From: Gordionus sp. m RMFG-2023
Lineage: Eukaryota > Nematomorpha > Gordioida > Chordodea > Parachordodidae
NCBI RefSeq assembly: GCF_954871325.1
Contig: NC_088776.1
Location: forward strand, 24,786,508-24,850,507
DNA length: 64,000 nucleotides
Reading direction: 5' to 3'
Shown: positions 12,001-23,045 of the stretch, piece after piece
How the letters are laid out: every line of letters starts with the position of its first letter
How positions within the stretch are numbered: the first letter of the stretch is position 1
The notes under the pieces: model-generated
The model's input: only the letters and a program-made list of their open reading frames with translations
What the model was told of the DNA's origin: nothing
The model's database searches: none
Made by a program: the position numbers and the translations under genes

Positions 12001-14825
12001 CTTTTTTGTTAAAAAATGCGGATTAATATTAATTTTTCAAATAGATAAAAATAAAAAGAGTTTTTAAAATTAAACGCGTTCATCAAAGAAAAGGAACGCG
12101 TTCACGTTCAAAGTTCGTCAAAAAAAAGGAACGCCGTTCATCACCTTTTTTCAAAAAAACGAACTTCGTTCACTCACAACACTATAAATGAGCATATTAC
12201 TTTTTATTCAATACTATTATTATTGATTTAAACAACTCTATTATTCATAAATTCCACAGGGAAGCAAATGTTAAGTATAATAAAATCAATTACATGCTCG
12301 ATTATTAACCTAGCCTCTGAATTTTTTCTCAAGGTCATCTTTTTAAGAAATCAAAAATAACATAATTTTTTGCTAACACCTCTCAATGTTAATGCTAATT
12401 TTTTAAAATAATAGATTGTGTTTATAATATCTAAATAAACGATAAATATTTCAAGAATATTGTTATTCTAGTTATTAGTTCTAATTGGAATTAATATATT
12501 TTTTATTATTCATATAAATAAATATGTGTATAAACGAATCGAAATGATTATTAAAGAAGGGAAAGAACGAAAAAATTGGAAATATTAAGATTTTAGGTAT
12601 AGTGTTTTATTCATTGATAATTTATGAAAAACCTTGATTTTGCATTTCTAATTAATCTGTTTGGAATTAATTTAAAAAAATTAAATTATTTTTTTCCTAG
12701 GTTATGTTTGTATGACCAGTGTTCGTCAATCGAATAGTGTTCACGGTTTAAGAGTCGTAATACAATCTGATAGGATGCCTTCATTTTTAGATTCTAGGAT
12801 TGAGGCTTTTCTTCTGCATATGGAAGTAGTTAAAATATATGATATGCATATTAAGATTACTTTTTACTCATTTTTAGGTGGTATGGTAGATAAAATAAAA
12901 CCAATCATTTTAACTAAGAATTCGTGATATTTTTATTTAGCTATAAGTTAATTTTCTATTCTGCAATTAATAGGATAAAAAAAGTGTGATTGAAATTTTG
13001 GTTTCTTTCGATATTTTATATATAATATAACTATGTTGTTTAATAAAAATAAATCCAAATTTTTTGATATAGGATTATATATCGGAAATGAATGACAGCG
13101 TTTGGCAGAAAAATGTCGAGTCCGTAATAATAAATTTGAGTGAAAAACCAAAAAAAATGGTGGAATTAGGTTATAAGTATTGGGGTGAAATAATTTCCAA
13201 CCAGTACAACTTTGACAGAGGTGAAATTAATATCACTTTTATATATTCACATATATCCGATTAATTTTTTTATATTGTTTCTAAAAAAAAAAATTTTCAA
13301 GAATTTCTTTATAGCATTTTATTTATTTAATCATTTTTAGATAGAAAAAATAATATTAAAATAATATATATTATTTTTTTAAAACAGATCAATTGGAGAT
13401 TGAAGAAATAAAAAGGATTACCAAAGATGATCTTTTAAAATTTTTTCAGGTAATTTTTATCTTTAGTTTGTAATTACATTTTTTTTTGATATTTTAAAAG
13501 TAAAGATCTAGTTACATCGAGAAGGGAATGAGGGAATTGTGCTGGATTTGATAATGTTGAGACTGTAGCATAAGATAGTAAACTGTTGAATAGACATACC
13601 TCTATTCTAGCTTTAAATAATCTACGGTATGTTAAATGTTGTATTTAAAAAATAGTCAGGTCTTAAAATTAATTTTTTGAACCCGGAAGGGCGAGCCTGA
13701 AAATAATCATTATTTTTTATAAATGGTACCTTTGGAGATCTCTGAAAGGTTTTAGAAATTCAATGAATGATATAAACGTATAAAATGGAACTTTGTTAGA
13801 TGAGTTGACATTTAAAATAAATATTTTGTAAAAAAAATGAAAATAGGGTGTTTTAAAAAAATTATACAATATTTTTTTAAGGAATTCTTTTCTCCCGAAT
13901 CTTCTGCTCGCAAAAAGCTGTCAACTCATGTTATACCTAGTAGTGATGAATTCACCTCGAAAGACGACACCGACATTATTAAAATACAAAAGGTAAATAA
14001 ATATTTGGTGCACTTTTTCAAAATTACATTTGCCCATTTTGTTATTTATCCATTTCATTTTAAAAATATCTTAACGATGTGTATACGGTAATTATTATAA
14101 AATATAATTTTGGAGAAACCTATTTCACGTCGGCACTTGATCACTCAAATATTATTAATTATTACATCTTTTAACCTAAAAAAAAGAAAACTATTTCACA
14201 AATCTTGGTAATTATTCAAATCTATTTTTTTTCCCCCTGAACTATTCCTACCCTTTCCATAATTAGTATTAACCTCTAATTATTTTTATCCCTTAAATAA
14301 TCCTATAAATTTTAATAGAAAAATAATAGGTATGGAAGGCTTGTCTCTTTACCTATCTACCCTTTACTGTAAACCTAATGTAGTATCTCTCCCCTCTCAA
14401 CGGGCAAACTAACTTAAAATTTTCCATTTCAAAAAAATAAATATTCATGCTAGAAAAAATCGCGTTACATAAATGACCCAGGTCAATTCAAGACAGGTCT
14501 AGGCCTGTATCCGCTCACGAAACCCTGCCTGGACGTGGGGAGCGCTGGTCTCAAGGCTCGTTTCGAGTTTCACGGGGCCTTAGATGAGAATAACGCTCAA
14601 GAGTTGAAAGAGGAGGCTAGTAACAATTACGATATCCGTCGGCGTGCGCTGGATCATGATTCGGAAGATTCTGAGACCAATTCTAGTCCCTCTATTTCGG
14701 AACCACATACTCCAGAAGAAGTCGAAATGGAAGAAGAAGCGGAAGATTTGAAGGAAGGGGATGAAAAACAAGAGAAAAAAGTCACTTCTAAAAGTAAGAA
14801 GAGAGAGTTCTATAGAATGATTTGA
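80..14825 (+). CDS. IDE: insulin-degrading enzyme (M16 zinc metallopeptidase), C-terminal 672 residues
   Basis: Large cytosolic M16A peptidase that degrades insulin, amyloid peptides and other short peptides inside a closed chamber. Seen: 16 exons with GT-AG borders and consistent phases at 80-160, 4038-4141, 4366-4468, 4644-4745, 4829-4855, 5327-5409, 5498-5642, 6088-6198, 8601-8721, 9355-9549, 10483-10650, 12701-12825, 13073-13220, 13388-13449, 13882-13992 and 14493-14825 (2019 nt, 673 codons with stop). The translation aligns co-linearly with animal [56 protein letters not shown] and [15 protein letters not shown]. The Arg and Tyr of RTKEQLGY, known to bind substrate, are kept. The HxxEH zinc site lies upstream of the window. 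The end is odd: where IDE normally stops soon after the PLxKP motif, this protein runs on about 85 residues, rich in Glu and Lys. A good donor-like site (aaaagtaaga, about 14792) inside the last exon means the true C-terminus could differ. Introns carry several transposons. Confidence 0.95.
728..3481 (+). mobile_element. decayed hAT transposon (ZMYM1/DUF4371-like) in the first visible IDE intron
   Basis: A DNA transposon with imperfect 15-bp inverted ends (cattggcgtacgcag on the left, cagtagcgtacgcag read inward on the right), each followed by a G/C tract. It is flanked by an exact 8-bp target duplication, taatatat, at 720-727 and 3482-3489. Inside, in order, are pieces of a hAT transposase: [17 protein letters not shown] (about 1470-1525, first catalytic region), [16 protein letters not shown] with [11 protein letters not shown] (1731-1855), and a C-terminal dimerisation segment [19 protein letters not shown] (2823-2879). 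Several stops and frame changes separate these pieces, so the copy cannot be autonomous. The 8-bp duplication and domain order fit hAT. The match to the ZMYM1/DUF4371 branch is from memory of the motifs. Confidence 0.9.
3475..3736 (+). repeat. 131-bp direct tandem duplication overlapping the hAT right end
   Basis: Two near-identical copies, 3475-3605 and 3606-about 3736, both begin with gctactg followed by the target-site sequence taatatat. The first gctactg is the last 7 bases of the hAT element just upstream. The second copy therefore carries transposon end plus flank, so the duplication arose after the insertion. Confidence 0.9.
5160..5228 (+). mobile_element. terminal remnant of a hAT family (solo right end)
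   Basis: About 70 bp in an IDE intron ending in aacggttcgaaacctg. It resembles the right end of the hAT fragment at 52725-54217, which ends aacggttcaaaaccctg and has the same upstream gaaccgata/gaaccgtta motifs. No coding sequence remains here. Confidence 0.55.
6199..8600. other. 2.4-kb IDE intron, mostly unrecognised
   Basis: Intron between the IIKES and HTRNLKNFF exons. It is AT-rich DNA with no host exon that I can see. On the minus strand at about 7145-7320 two overlapping frames stay open. One reads [20 protein letters not shown], which has the W-x(n)-YP spacing of hAT dimerisation domains; this may be a hAT scrap. At 7660-7800 there is a short C/T-rich imperfect repeat of the pattern gagttccccc..atttctcccctagaat. 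Confidence 0.4.
11345..12184. mobile_element. non-autonomous hAT-derived element with AACGCGTT subterminal repeats
   Basis: 840-bp element in an IDE intron. It starts tagtgctgt and ends acaacacta (its complement reads tagtgttgt). It is bounded by an exact 8-bp duplication, taaatgag, at 11337-11344 and 12185-12192. Both ends carry repeated copies of the palindrome aacgcgtt (with gaacgcgttc or gttcacgttc around it), about 3 on the left and 2-3 on the right, separated by A-rich spacers. An internal minus-strand reading frame of 76 residues (11611-11841) ends in [16 protein letters not shown], which resembles the last residues of hAT transposases (R..LS.EN.EKL..LK.N). I infer an internally deleted hAT. 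Confidence 0.85.
11611..11841 (-). pseudogene. hAT transposase C-terminal fragment
   Basis: A 76-residue frame inside the element at 11345-12184. It starts with an acidic Ser-rich stretch ([19 protein letters not shown]) and ends in a hAT-like tail, [16 protein letters not shown]. It lacks every catalytic region, so it is a remnant and not a transposase. The family call rests on the tail and on the 8-bp target duplication around the element. Confidence 0.5.
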
Positions 14826-15792
14826 ATAGAATATAAAAAAAATTTATGTGATTATTGTTATATATTATATAATCCCTTCAGAGCCAATTTTTAAAAAAAA
14901 TTTGACAAAAATTTTATAATCAACACATGTTTTTTATATAAACTCTAGACACTCTTTTTTTTAAAAAAAATTTTTTTATAAGCTTGACAGTAATTTTGAA
15001 GATCGCATTTATAATTATGTTGGAAATATTTGAGATAGTTAAGTATTAGATAAGTTTATCTTTATATTCATTTCATTAACAACGCGATGTGCGCAATTTT
15101 GTTTATATATTAAAATTTTATATTAAGACTATCGATTAAATTCTACATAAGGGTATATAAACTTCTAGTTTTAAAGCTGTCTTTTTTTATAAGTTAGTTC
15201 AACTATCTTTGATAAGTTTTTTTATGTAATTGTATAGTGGCCCTTTTAATTATTCTCAATCCCGGTCATTTTTAAATGGTTTTTTTAAAAATCTAGGTAA
15301 TTATATTTATAGTATATATTTTTTTAATTTTGAGGAAAAAATTTTGAATAAAATTATAAATTTTACCAATTAAGAATTCTATTATAAAGAAACTTTTTTA
15401 AAATCATATCTTCGACACCTATCAAATAATTAAGTTTATTAATAATTTTTAATTTGCAAAATATTAAATATAATTTTTATAAATATTGTAAACTAATGTT
15501 TTATATTTTTTGATAATAAAAAATATATTTTTAATTTTGATGTGCTACTTCTACAATATGTATAATGATGTTTAGCGGTGAACGTTATTGATATTCTATC
15601 CGTTTTATTAAAATATTAGATAGCGTCTTGATTTTATCCTTTATACAAAATAAATGTTGCTTCTGAGTAGCGTTTGTAGCTCAGTTGCTATTCTATAGTT
15701 ATGCTACTCCACCGATGAAAAAAAATCGGTGATTGGTGCGCTGTTGCCGACTTCTTAATCAGCAGTGGCTCGGCTTAAAGTATTATGGTTAT
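14826..15792. other. AT-rich stretch downstream of IDE
   Basis: No reading frame, repeat or RNA gene recognised. I see no clear polyadenylation signal close to the IDE stop; an aataaa occurs only far downstream (about 15516). A GTAGCTCAGTTG motif near 15670 resembles a tRNA A box but has no matching B box or cloverleaf. Confidence 0.4.
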
Positions 15793-16267
15793 TAGAGATC
15801 TGCAAAGTTAGGCCCGGCCCGAGTCTGGGGCCTAATTCTATTTTAAAAAATCGGGTTCGGGCCAGGCCTAATATTTTAAAAAAAAATTGGGTTCGGGCAG
15901 GGCCGGGATTAATATTTTTTAAAAAAAATCGGGCCAAGTCGGGTCGGACCTTAGAAATTTTATTAAATACATCTAAATTTATCAATTTTATATTGAATTT
16001 TTTATGTAAAATAGAAATTTTTGATTTAATTTATTGAAACTAAACGCTATATAACATATGTCTTTTATTTTAAGTAATTATAAAAATTAATTTCTTTATT
16101 TAAATAAATTCGGGCCTGGCCGGGCCTGTAAATTTTATTAAAATAAATTTCGGGTTGGGACTGGCAAAACATTTTTAAAAAATTTCGGGTTCGGGCCGGG
16201 CTGGCAAAACTTTTTTAAAAAAAATTTCGGGCCGGGCTTGAAAAATTAGGCCCGATGCAGATCACTA
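15793..16267. repeat. MITE-like element with gggcc/cgggc motif repeats
   Basis: Ends are inverted: tagagatctgca on the left, and gatcacta on the right whose complement starts tagtgatctgca. Just inside both ends lie alternating GC-rich blocks (tcgggttcgggcc, gggccgggctt and variants, at least eight) and poly-A runs of 8-10 bases. The centre is plain AT-rich DNA. The flanking 8 bases match only at 5 of 8 positions, so a target duplication is unproven. Related GC-block repeats occur at 16470-16960, 45140-45550 and 48655-48935. This looks like a non-autonomous hAT-type family, but the superfamily is inferred. Confidence 0.6.
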
Positions 16268-16469
16268 ATCACTATTATATTATTAAAAACATTAATTTTT
16301 ATAATTTATTAAATACATTAATATTTATAATTATAAATCTTTCTTTATTAATTTAATTATTTTTATGCAATAAGAAGTATCTGATTTGTTAAAGCTACAT
16401 TGCATCAGATAGATGATATGTTTAATATTGAATATTATATATTGTCAATTAGAAATGCAAAGTGATTTT

Positions 16470-16960
16470 TTCATGGTCCGACTCGAGCCAGAATTTTAAG
16501 AAAATTTTTGTCCGAGCCCGAGCACACATTTTTAATTTTTTTTTTTATAATTTGTGTTTATATATTATAATATCTAAGAAAAGTAAAGATTATGTGTTTT
16601 TATTCTCATGCCACCTTAAATAAAAGTATATTTAACTCCCATATTCATATAAAGTTGCATTTTATTTAATTTGTATACATATTAAAAAATAAAATTAAAT
16701 ACAAACGAATTTAAAAATTATCATGATTATATAAAAATAATTTGCATTATTGATGTCAAAAAAAGATGGTATAATTGTTTTACAGAGAAAAAATATAATA
16801 ATAGACATATTAAAAAGACATCAATATCAGTCATTCTCATTCACATTTTTGACAAAAGATATTTGTATTTTTAATATTTATTTTTCGAGCGAGGAAAATA
16901 ATTTTCAATTCTCGAACTCTGGCTGAGTCGGGCTTCGGAAAGCCCGCCAGATCTATTGTC
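16470..16960. repeat. second, more decayed copy of the GC-block repeat family
   Basis: Left part has ggtccgactcgagcc and gtccgagcccgagc blocks. The right part has ctcgaactctggctgagtcg and gggcttcggaaagcccg followed by ccagatct, the inverted form of the agatctg end seen in the copy at 15793-16267. The centre is AT-rich. Boundaries are approximate and no target duplication was found. Confidence 0.45.
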
Positions 16961-17019
16961 AACCCACATAATCCATAAACATAATGGGGAAACAAATCTT
17001 TCAGAAATAGGTTAAGTTG

Positions 17020-17800
17020 AATACATGTTCAATTTAAGAACTAAGAACATTTCAATGGTCACGAATGCACGCCTTAATGTCTATGTCCAAGGTGAATATA
17101 ACACCTATGTTTGGGACATGAATTACATGATTCGGTAATAGTGGATGGGATAAAGAAAGTGAGTAGAATTGAAAATATTATTTGAAAAATTATAAGTTGC
17201 ATTAAAATTCAAGACCTCCGATCTTGGTGATTTAATTAATTCGAAGAATAGAAAATGTTTAGAGGCAATAGATCTTTTACATCGGATTTATTAGATGGAT
17301 GAAGAAGATCTTTTCATCGAATAGCGTTTTGAACCAGATAATTATGTTAATGATATATAACATTAAATCATAAAACTTTAATAATATGCCTACAAGTTAG
17401 CATAGCATTTTGATGATGCTCAAAAGTGTTAGTTGTACTAACAAAGCTAAAATCAATATCATGTTAAATGGAATGGAGAAACACAGCCTTAAATTGTTTA
17501 GTCTAATCCGGATTTAATGGAAGATCTACTCCCATTCCTAGTATTATTTAAAAGTATCGTGGATACTTTATCATCTCAAAAAGAATTCACCATAAACTTA
17601 GCTTTATTATTTCGCAATGAAATAGCCAATACTTGATCGTTAATGGAATTAATATATCTCTCCTTAAACTATATATGTTCAATAAATTGGATCATTGATT
17701 TCCAATCACTTTTTTTTTATAAATTGTTTTATTTTTTACAATGTATTGACCGTACTTTTAGACCCCAGATTTCAAAAAATGAATATAAGTTTTATTTCTG
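17020..17800 (+). pseudogene. possible heavily decayed hAT-like transposase segment
   Basis: Plus-strand frames interrupted by many stops give DLMEDLLPFLVLFKSIVDTL then SSQKEFTINLALLFRNEIA (about 17514-17622), followed near 17745 by CIDRTFRPQISKN. The order 'L.PF...T..LS..K.PTI.L.LP....I' then 'LDPRFK' is the middle of hAT transposases, so this may be an old copy. The match is loose and I could not compare it with a database. No inverted ends were recognised. Confidence 0.3.
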
Positions 17801-18129
17801 TTTAATTTTTAGGCATTTACGCGACCACACCATTTGAAATATACGATTTTATTTGAAAAATACCACATATAAATATGGCTATTGTTACTTGCAACTATTG
17901 TTGCATTTAAAAATTTATAAAAAAAGTAAAATTTTCATTTTTTAAAGAACGCATGTTGTTTTTTTTTACCATTAACAATATTTATTTATTTCAAAATAAT
18001 TTTTTTTTTATTTATAAATAAATATATATTTTTTCATAAATAAAAATTATTTTATTAAAAATGGAAATTGTGAAATAGATACTATTGCAGGTAAAAAATA
18101 TACTTTTTTATGCCAAATATTTATTTATG

Positions 18130-19440
18130 GTATTTTGAATAATAGATAACAGCAGAAGAATTCCATGAAAATGACCAAAAAAACAACTCAAAACTTATCT
18201 TAATTCTTTTTATACTATAGGCATTACAATAAACTGGATAAATTGAGACTCTTCATAAGCAAATATTTTTATTAAGCTATAAATTATAAATATCTTTTTT
18301 TCCTAATTAATTAAAATTTTCATGTTTAATCTAATTTTCACAATATATATGTCTACACTAAAAATAGATAATAGCAGAAGAATTCCATGAAAATGACCAA
18401 ATAAACAACTCAAAACTTAGATAAATAGATTATATCTTAATTCTTTTTATACTATAGGCATTACAATAAACTGGATAAATTGAGACTCTTCATAAGCAAA
18501 TATTTTTATTATAAATAATAAATATGTTTTTTTCCTAATTAATTAAAATTTTCATGTTTAATCTAATTTTCACAATATATATGTCTACATAGATAATAGC
18601 AGAAGAATTCCATGAAAATGACCAAATAAACAACTCAAAACTTAGATAAATAGATTATATCTTAATTCTTTTTATACTATAGGCATTACAATAAACTGGA
18701 TAAATTAAGACTCTTCATAAGCAAATATTTTTATTAAGCTATAAATTATAAATATGTTTTTTTCCTAATTAATTAAATTTTTCATGTTTAATCTAATTTT
18801 CACAATATATATATTTAGTCTACACTAAAAATAGATAACAGCAGAATATTTCCATGAAAATGACCAAAAAAACAAAATAGATTATATCTTAATTCTTTTT
18901 ATACTATAGGCATTACAATAAACTGGATAAATCGAGACTCTTCATAAGCAAATATTTTTATTAAGCTATAAATTATAAATATCTTTTTTTCCTAATTAAT
19001 TAAAATTTTCATGTTTAATCTAATTTTCACAATATATATGTCTACATAGATAATAGCAGAAGAATTCCATGAAAATGACCAAAAAAACAACTCAAAACTT
19101 ATCTTAATTCTTTTTATACTATAGGCATTACAATAAACTGGATAAATTGAGACTCTTCATAAGCAAATATTTTTATTAAGCTATAAATTAGAAATATCTT
19201 TTTTTCCTAATTAATTAAAATTTTCATGTTTAATCTAATTTTCACAATATATATATTTAGTCTACACTAAAAATAGATAACAGCAGAATAATTCCATGAA
19301 AATGACCAAAAAAACAAAATAAGTTATATCTTAATTCTTTTTATACTATAGGCATTACAATTCTGGATAAATTGAGACTCTTCATAAGCAAATATTTTTA
19401 TTAAACTATAAATTATAAATATGTTTTTTTCCTAATTAAT
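18130..19440 (+). repeat. left-arm tandem array of the MULE, about six ~230-bp units
   Basis: Each unit runs aatagataa(c/t)agcagaa, ..ccatgaaaatgaccaaa, ..ttctttttatactatagg, ..gagactcttcataagc, ..ttttcctaattaattaa, ..tttcacaatatatatgtc. The marker ttttatactataggcatt occurs six times (about 18209, 18446, 18672, 18896, 19119, 19339). Units differ by small indels, including presence or absence of aactcaaaacttag. After the array the terminal segment with gaacgcatgttg is repeated once more (about 19445-19700), so the arm is itself a nested duplication. Confidence 0.9.
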
Positions 19441-19762
19441 TAAATTTTCATTTTTTAAAGAACGCATGTTGTTTTTTTTACCATTAATAATATTTATTTA
19501 TTTCAAAATAATTTTTTTTTTATTTATAAATAAATATTTTTTTTTTCATAAATAAAAATTATTTTATTAAAAATTAGCTCTCCATTTTTTTTTATAATTA
19601 ATTAAAGTCAAATATGATCGAATTAAACCCTACTGGAAATTGTGAAATAGATACTATTGCAGGTAAAAAATATATTTTTTTAAGCCAAATATTTATTTAT
19701 GGTATTAGTCCCTCCTATGATCGAATCAAGCCCTACTGGAAATTATGAGATAGATACAACTC

Positions 19763-22418
19763 TTGCAAGTAAAAAATATTATTTATTATTATTACATACC
19801 TTTTGAAGTAAATGTTAGATATTCGTCATTCTTCACTTTAAAAGAATGGCTAAATAAATACAAAATTTCTAATGCGACAAATTATTCAATACACCGTTCT
19901 AAAAAATCGAAGGACCCAATACTTAAGTCTACAATAATGTACGAACGACTTTATTACCAATGTTATGAGGGCAAGGTCAGACCATCCAAATCAAAAGGTT
20001 TTAATTTTTATTAACCCTTCAATACATACACCAGTGAAAAAAATGACGTTATTAGTACTCCGGTGGGGTTTAATAGACCCCAATTTCAAATGTATATATC
20101 TCCAGTTATATTCATTATTTTGATTTAATATTTGAATATAAGATAGAACAACCTTAAACTTGTTATGATTTCAGGTTTTTGTTGGTTATTATTATCAATA
20201 TTTTTATTATGATGGAATGTTGATAGCATTATGACATTTTTTCTTTTTTTTGGAACATGATAATAATGTTATGTTTTCCTGAAATGCATTTTAGCTAATT
20301 TTAATTTGCCTAAATAATACTTAACGGAGTATAAAAGGGTTAAAGTATATATTAAAATTTTTTAAAGGAAAAAGACAAAGATTGTCTGTCAAGAAAAATT
20401 GTTTATCCAGAATTTCTTTTGCCAAAGATGGACCATATCTAAAATGTATCAGTATACATGATATACATAATCATGATAGAGGTTTTATTATTTTTAAATG
20501 TATATAACATAATTTATTTATAGATCTATCTTTGTTCATGGCATCTTGCCGGCAAAGACAATTGGATGGTGATCAAAAGTCAATAATTCACCAAGCTCTT
20601 AAATATGATGGAAATCTTACATTGATACATCAAGAAATGAAAAGAAAGAATTTAAATATAACCAAAAGGGATTTATATAATCTAAAACATCAATATATGA
20701 AAAATCCATGTAGTGTTAATGATCTGGAAGATCTGATTAAAACTATAAAATTAGACATAACCAATATTGTGGAATTATTTGAAGAAAATGGCATATTTAA
20801 AGCCTTATATTATCAAACTAAAAAAATGCAAGATTATTATTTGCGATATCCAGAGGTGGTGTTAATTGATGCAACATATAATTTAAATTCCTACCACTTG
20901 CCAATTTTCACTTTGGGTGTAATAGATGGTGAAGAGAATACCAGAATAGTTGCAATCTGGTTAGTTTTATCAGAGAGCTCCACCACAGTTAAAAATATGT
21001 GCCAGATTTTTAAAAATTATAATAATGTTTTCCTAAAAACTCTTACAATTATATCTGATAAAAATTTTACAGAAAGAGCAATCTATCAAGATGAATTTCC
21101 CAATGCTAAATTGGAAATTTGTATTTTTCATGTTCTACAAATATTCAAAAGACAGTTAACAACAATAAAATATAATTTAACAATAATTGAAGTCAAAAAA
21201 ATGCATGTCCTATTTAGACGTTTAATTTATGCAGAAACCCCTGGCATATATTGGAAATATTATTATTATTTAAAAAATTCAAAATATCAAAAGGTATTTT
21301 TATACTTTGATACAAATTGGCATGGAATTCGTGAGGAATTCTGCTTGGCATGGAGAAATAAATCAGTAAATTTTGGGAATTTTACAAATAATAGAATTGA
21401 AGGGACAAATCGTGCCCTAAAACGAATTATTAAAAGGAATTCTTCCTTACATATTTTTTATAAAAATTTAAATGAATATTTAAATTGTTTGGAGGACAAG
21501 AATAAAGATATAATCCTTACAAATAGTAGACTTAATTATACAAGTCTGCCACCATCTTCCCCACAATTTTTATTCTCCAAATTATTGACTCTAAAAGCTT
21601 ATAAAAGAGTCAACCTTGAAATAAAATATTCTTTTAATATAACTTATGAAGATTTCAATGTTAGTGAAAATTTATGTAATTGTGGTTTCCAGCAAAGGTA
21701 TCTTTTACCTTGTAAACATATTTTCAGATACAGGGAAGATAACAATATCTCCCTCTATGATGATTCCTTATGTGCTTTAAGGTGGTGGAAGGAATACAAT
21801 TTATACCCATATTTAAGTGAAAATAGTATAAATTATGAAGAAAGGGATGATAATATTGATATAGAAATTATTTCAAAAAATACTAAAAATAAATGTGAAT
21901 CAACAGATATAGAAATATATAAAATGACACAAGAATATTTTCAAAATAATATTGGCAACTTTATTAAGGAGCTACCAAATGACCTGATGATTATATGCTT
22001 TCAGGAATTAAAAGAAACATGTGAAAAGGTATGTAACCTAGAATATCTTAAAAGCAAAAAAAGAATAAATACATTGGAAAACAAAGAGAATATTAATAGT
22101 TTACCATCATCTTTGAATTCCTTAGAATTAGTTAAAAATTTAAAAATGCCTGAAAAAATAAATAGAAAAAAGAAAAAAATGCAGTACACTATTTTTAACA
22201 AAAAAAAAGTTTTAAATAAAGAAATAGATAATGAAATCGATCTTTCTATAATGCAGGATATCACGAATCAAGAAAATCTACAATTATCCAAAGAGAATCT
22301 AGAACTACCCAAAGAAAATCTACAATTATCCAAAAAGAATATAGAACTACCCATACAGGATCAATTACAATTACCTAAAACCTTGTCATTTCACAAATTG
22401 CATTCAAAATTATTATAA
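19763..22418 (+). CDS. MULE transposase, two coding exons
   Basis: Cut-and-paste transposase of the Mutator superfamily. Exon 1 ends at about 19997 (SKSKG) with donor gtttta. Exon 2 is 20524-22418 and reads DLSLFMASCRQRQLDG onward; phases agree (1 then 2). Visible domains in exon 2: MULE catalytic region with VVLIDATYNLNSYH (first Asp), IISDKNFTERAIYQ (second Asp), CIFHVLQIFKRQL, and NFTNNRIEGTNRALKR carrying the likely Glu; then a SWIM zinc finger CNCGFQQRYLLPCKH (CxC...CxH) near residues 395-410; then an acidic/Lys-rich tail with imperfect LQLSKENLELPKEN-type repeats. Exon 1 (NVRYSSFFTLKEWLNKYK) matches the short N-terminal domain before the catalytic core in many MULE and FAR1-like proteins. 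The start is unresolved: no ATG precedes exon 1 in frame, and a spliced leader exon in the arm is possible. No disabling change is seen in exon 2. Confidence 0.93.
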
Positions 22419-22489
22419 TTGTATCTATTTTTATTATAATATATTTAAATAGTGTAATCATATTTAAAATACAAATGTTATGAAAAAGA

Positions 22490-23045
22490 AATAAATATTC
22501 AGTTTATTGTAAAAAGAATTAAGATATAATCTATTTATCTAAGTTTTGAGTTGTTTTTTTGGTCATCATGGAATTCTTCTGCTATTATCTATTTTTAGTG
22601 TAGACTAAATATATATTGTGAAAATTAGATTAAACATGAAAAATTTAATTAATTAGGAAAAAAACATATTTATAATTTATAGTTTAATAAAAATATTTGC
22701 TTATGAAGAGTCTCAATTTATCCAGATTATTGTAATGCCTATAGTATAAAAAGAATTAAGATATAATCTATTTTGTTTTTTTGGTCATTTTCATGGAATT
22801 ATTCTGCAGTTATCTATTTTTAGTGTAGACTAAATATATATATTGTGAAAATTAGATTAAACATGAAAAATTTAATTAATTAGGAAAAAAACATATTTAT
22901 AATTTATAGTTTAATAAAAATATTTGCTTATGAAGAGTCTCAATTTATCCAGATTATTGTAATGCCTATAGTATAAAAAGAATTAAGATATAATCTATTT
23001 TGTTTTTTTGGTCATTTTCATGGAATTCTTCTGCTGTTATCTATT
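22490..23045 (-). repeat. right-arm tandem array of the MULE, about 2.5 inverted units
   Basis: The same ~230-bp unit as the left arm in reverse orientation. The marker aatgcctatagtataaaaag occurs at about 22734 and 22966, and a truncated unit sits at about 22495-22520. The outer terminal segment follows to 23357. The copy number differs from the left arm, so one or both arrays expanded or contracted after the arms were established. Confidence 0.9.

Noticed and set aside
14580-14771. Minus-strand frame rich in Phe and Ile over the IDE last exon
   Set aside because: Shadow of the acidic Glu/Lys-rich tail on the coding strand.
15668-15735. tRNA gene suggested by tttgtagctcagttgc
   Set aside because: No B box, no cloverleaf and no matching 3' half.
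18130-19440. CRISPR-like array
   Set aside because: Units are ~230 bp, adjacent without unique spacers, and mirrored in the other arm of a MULE in a eukaryotic genome.
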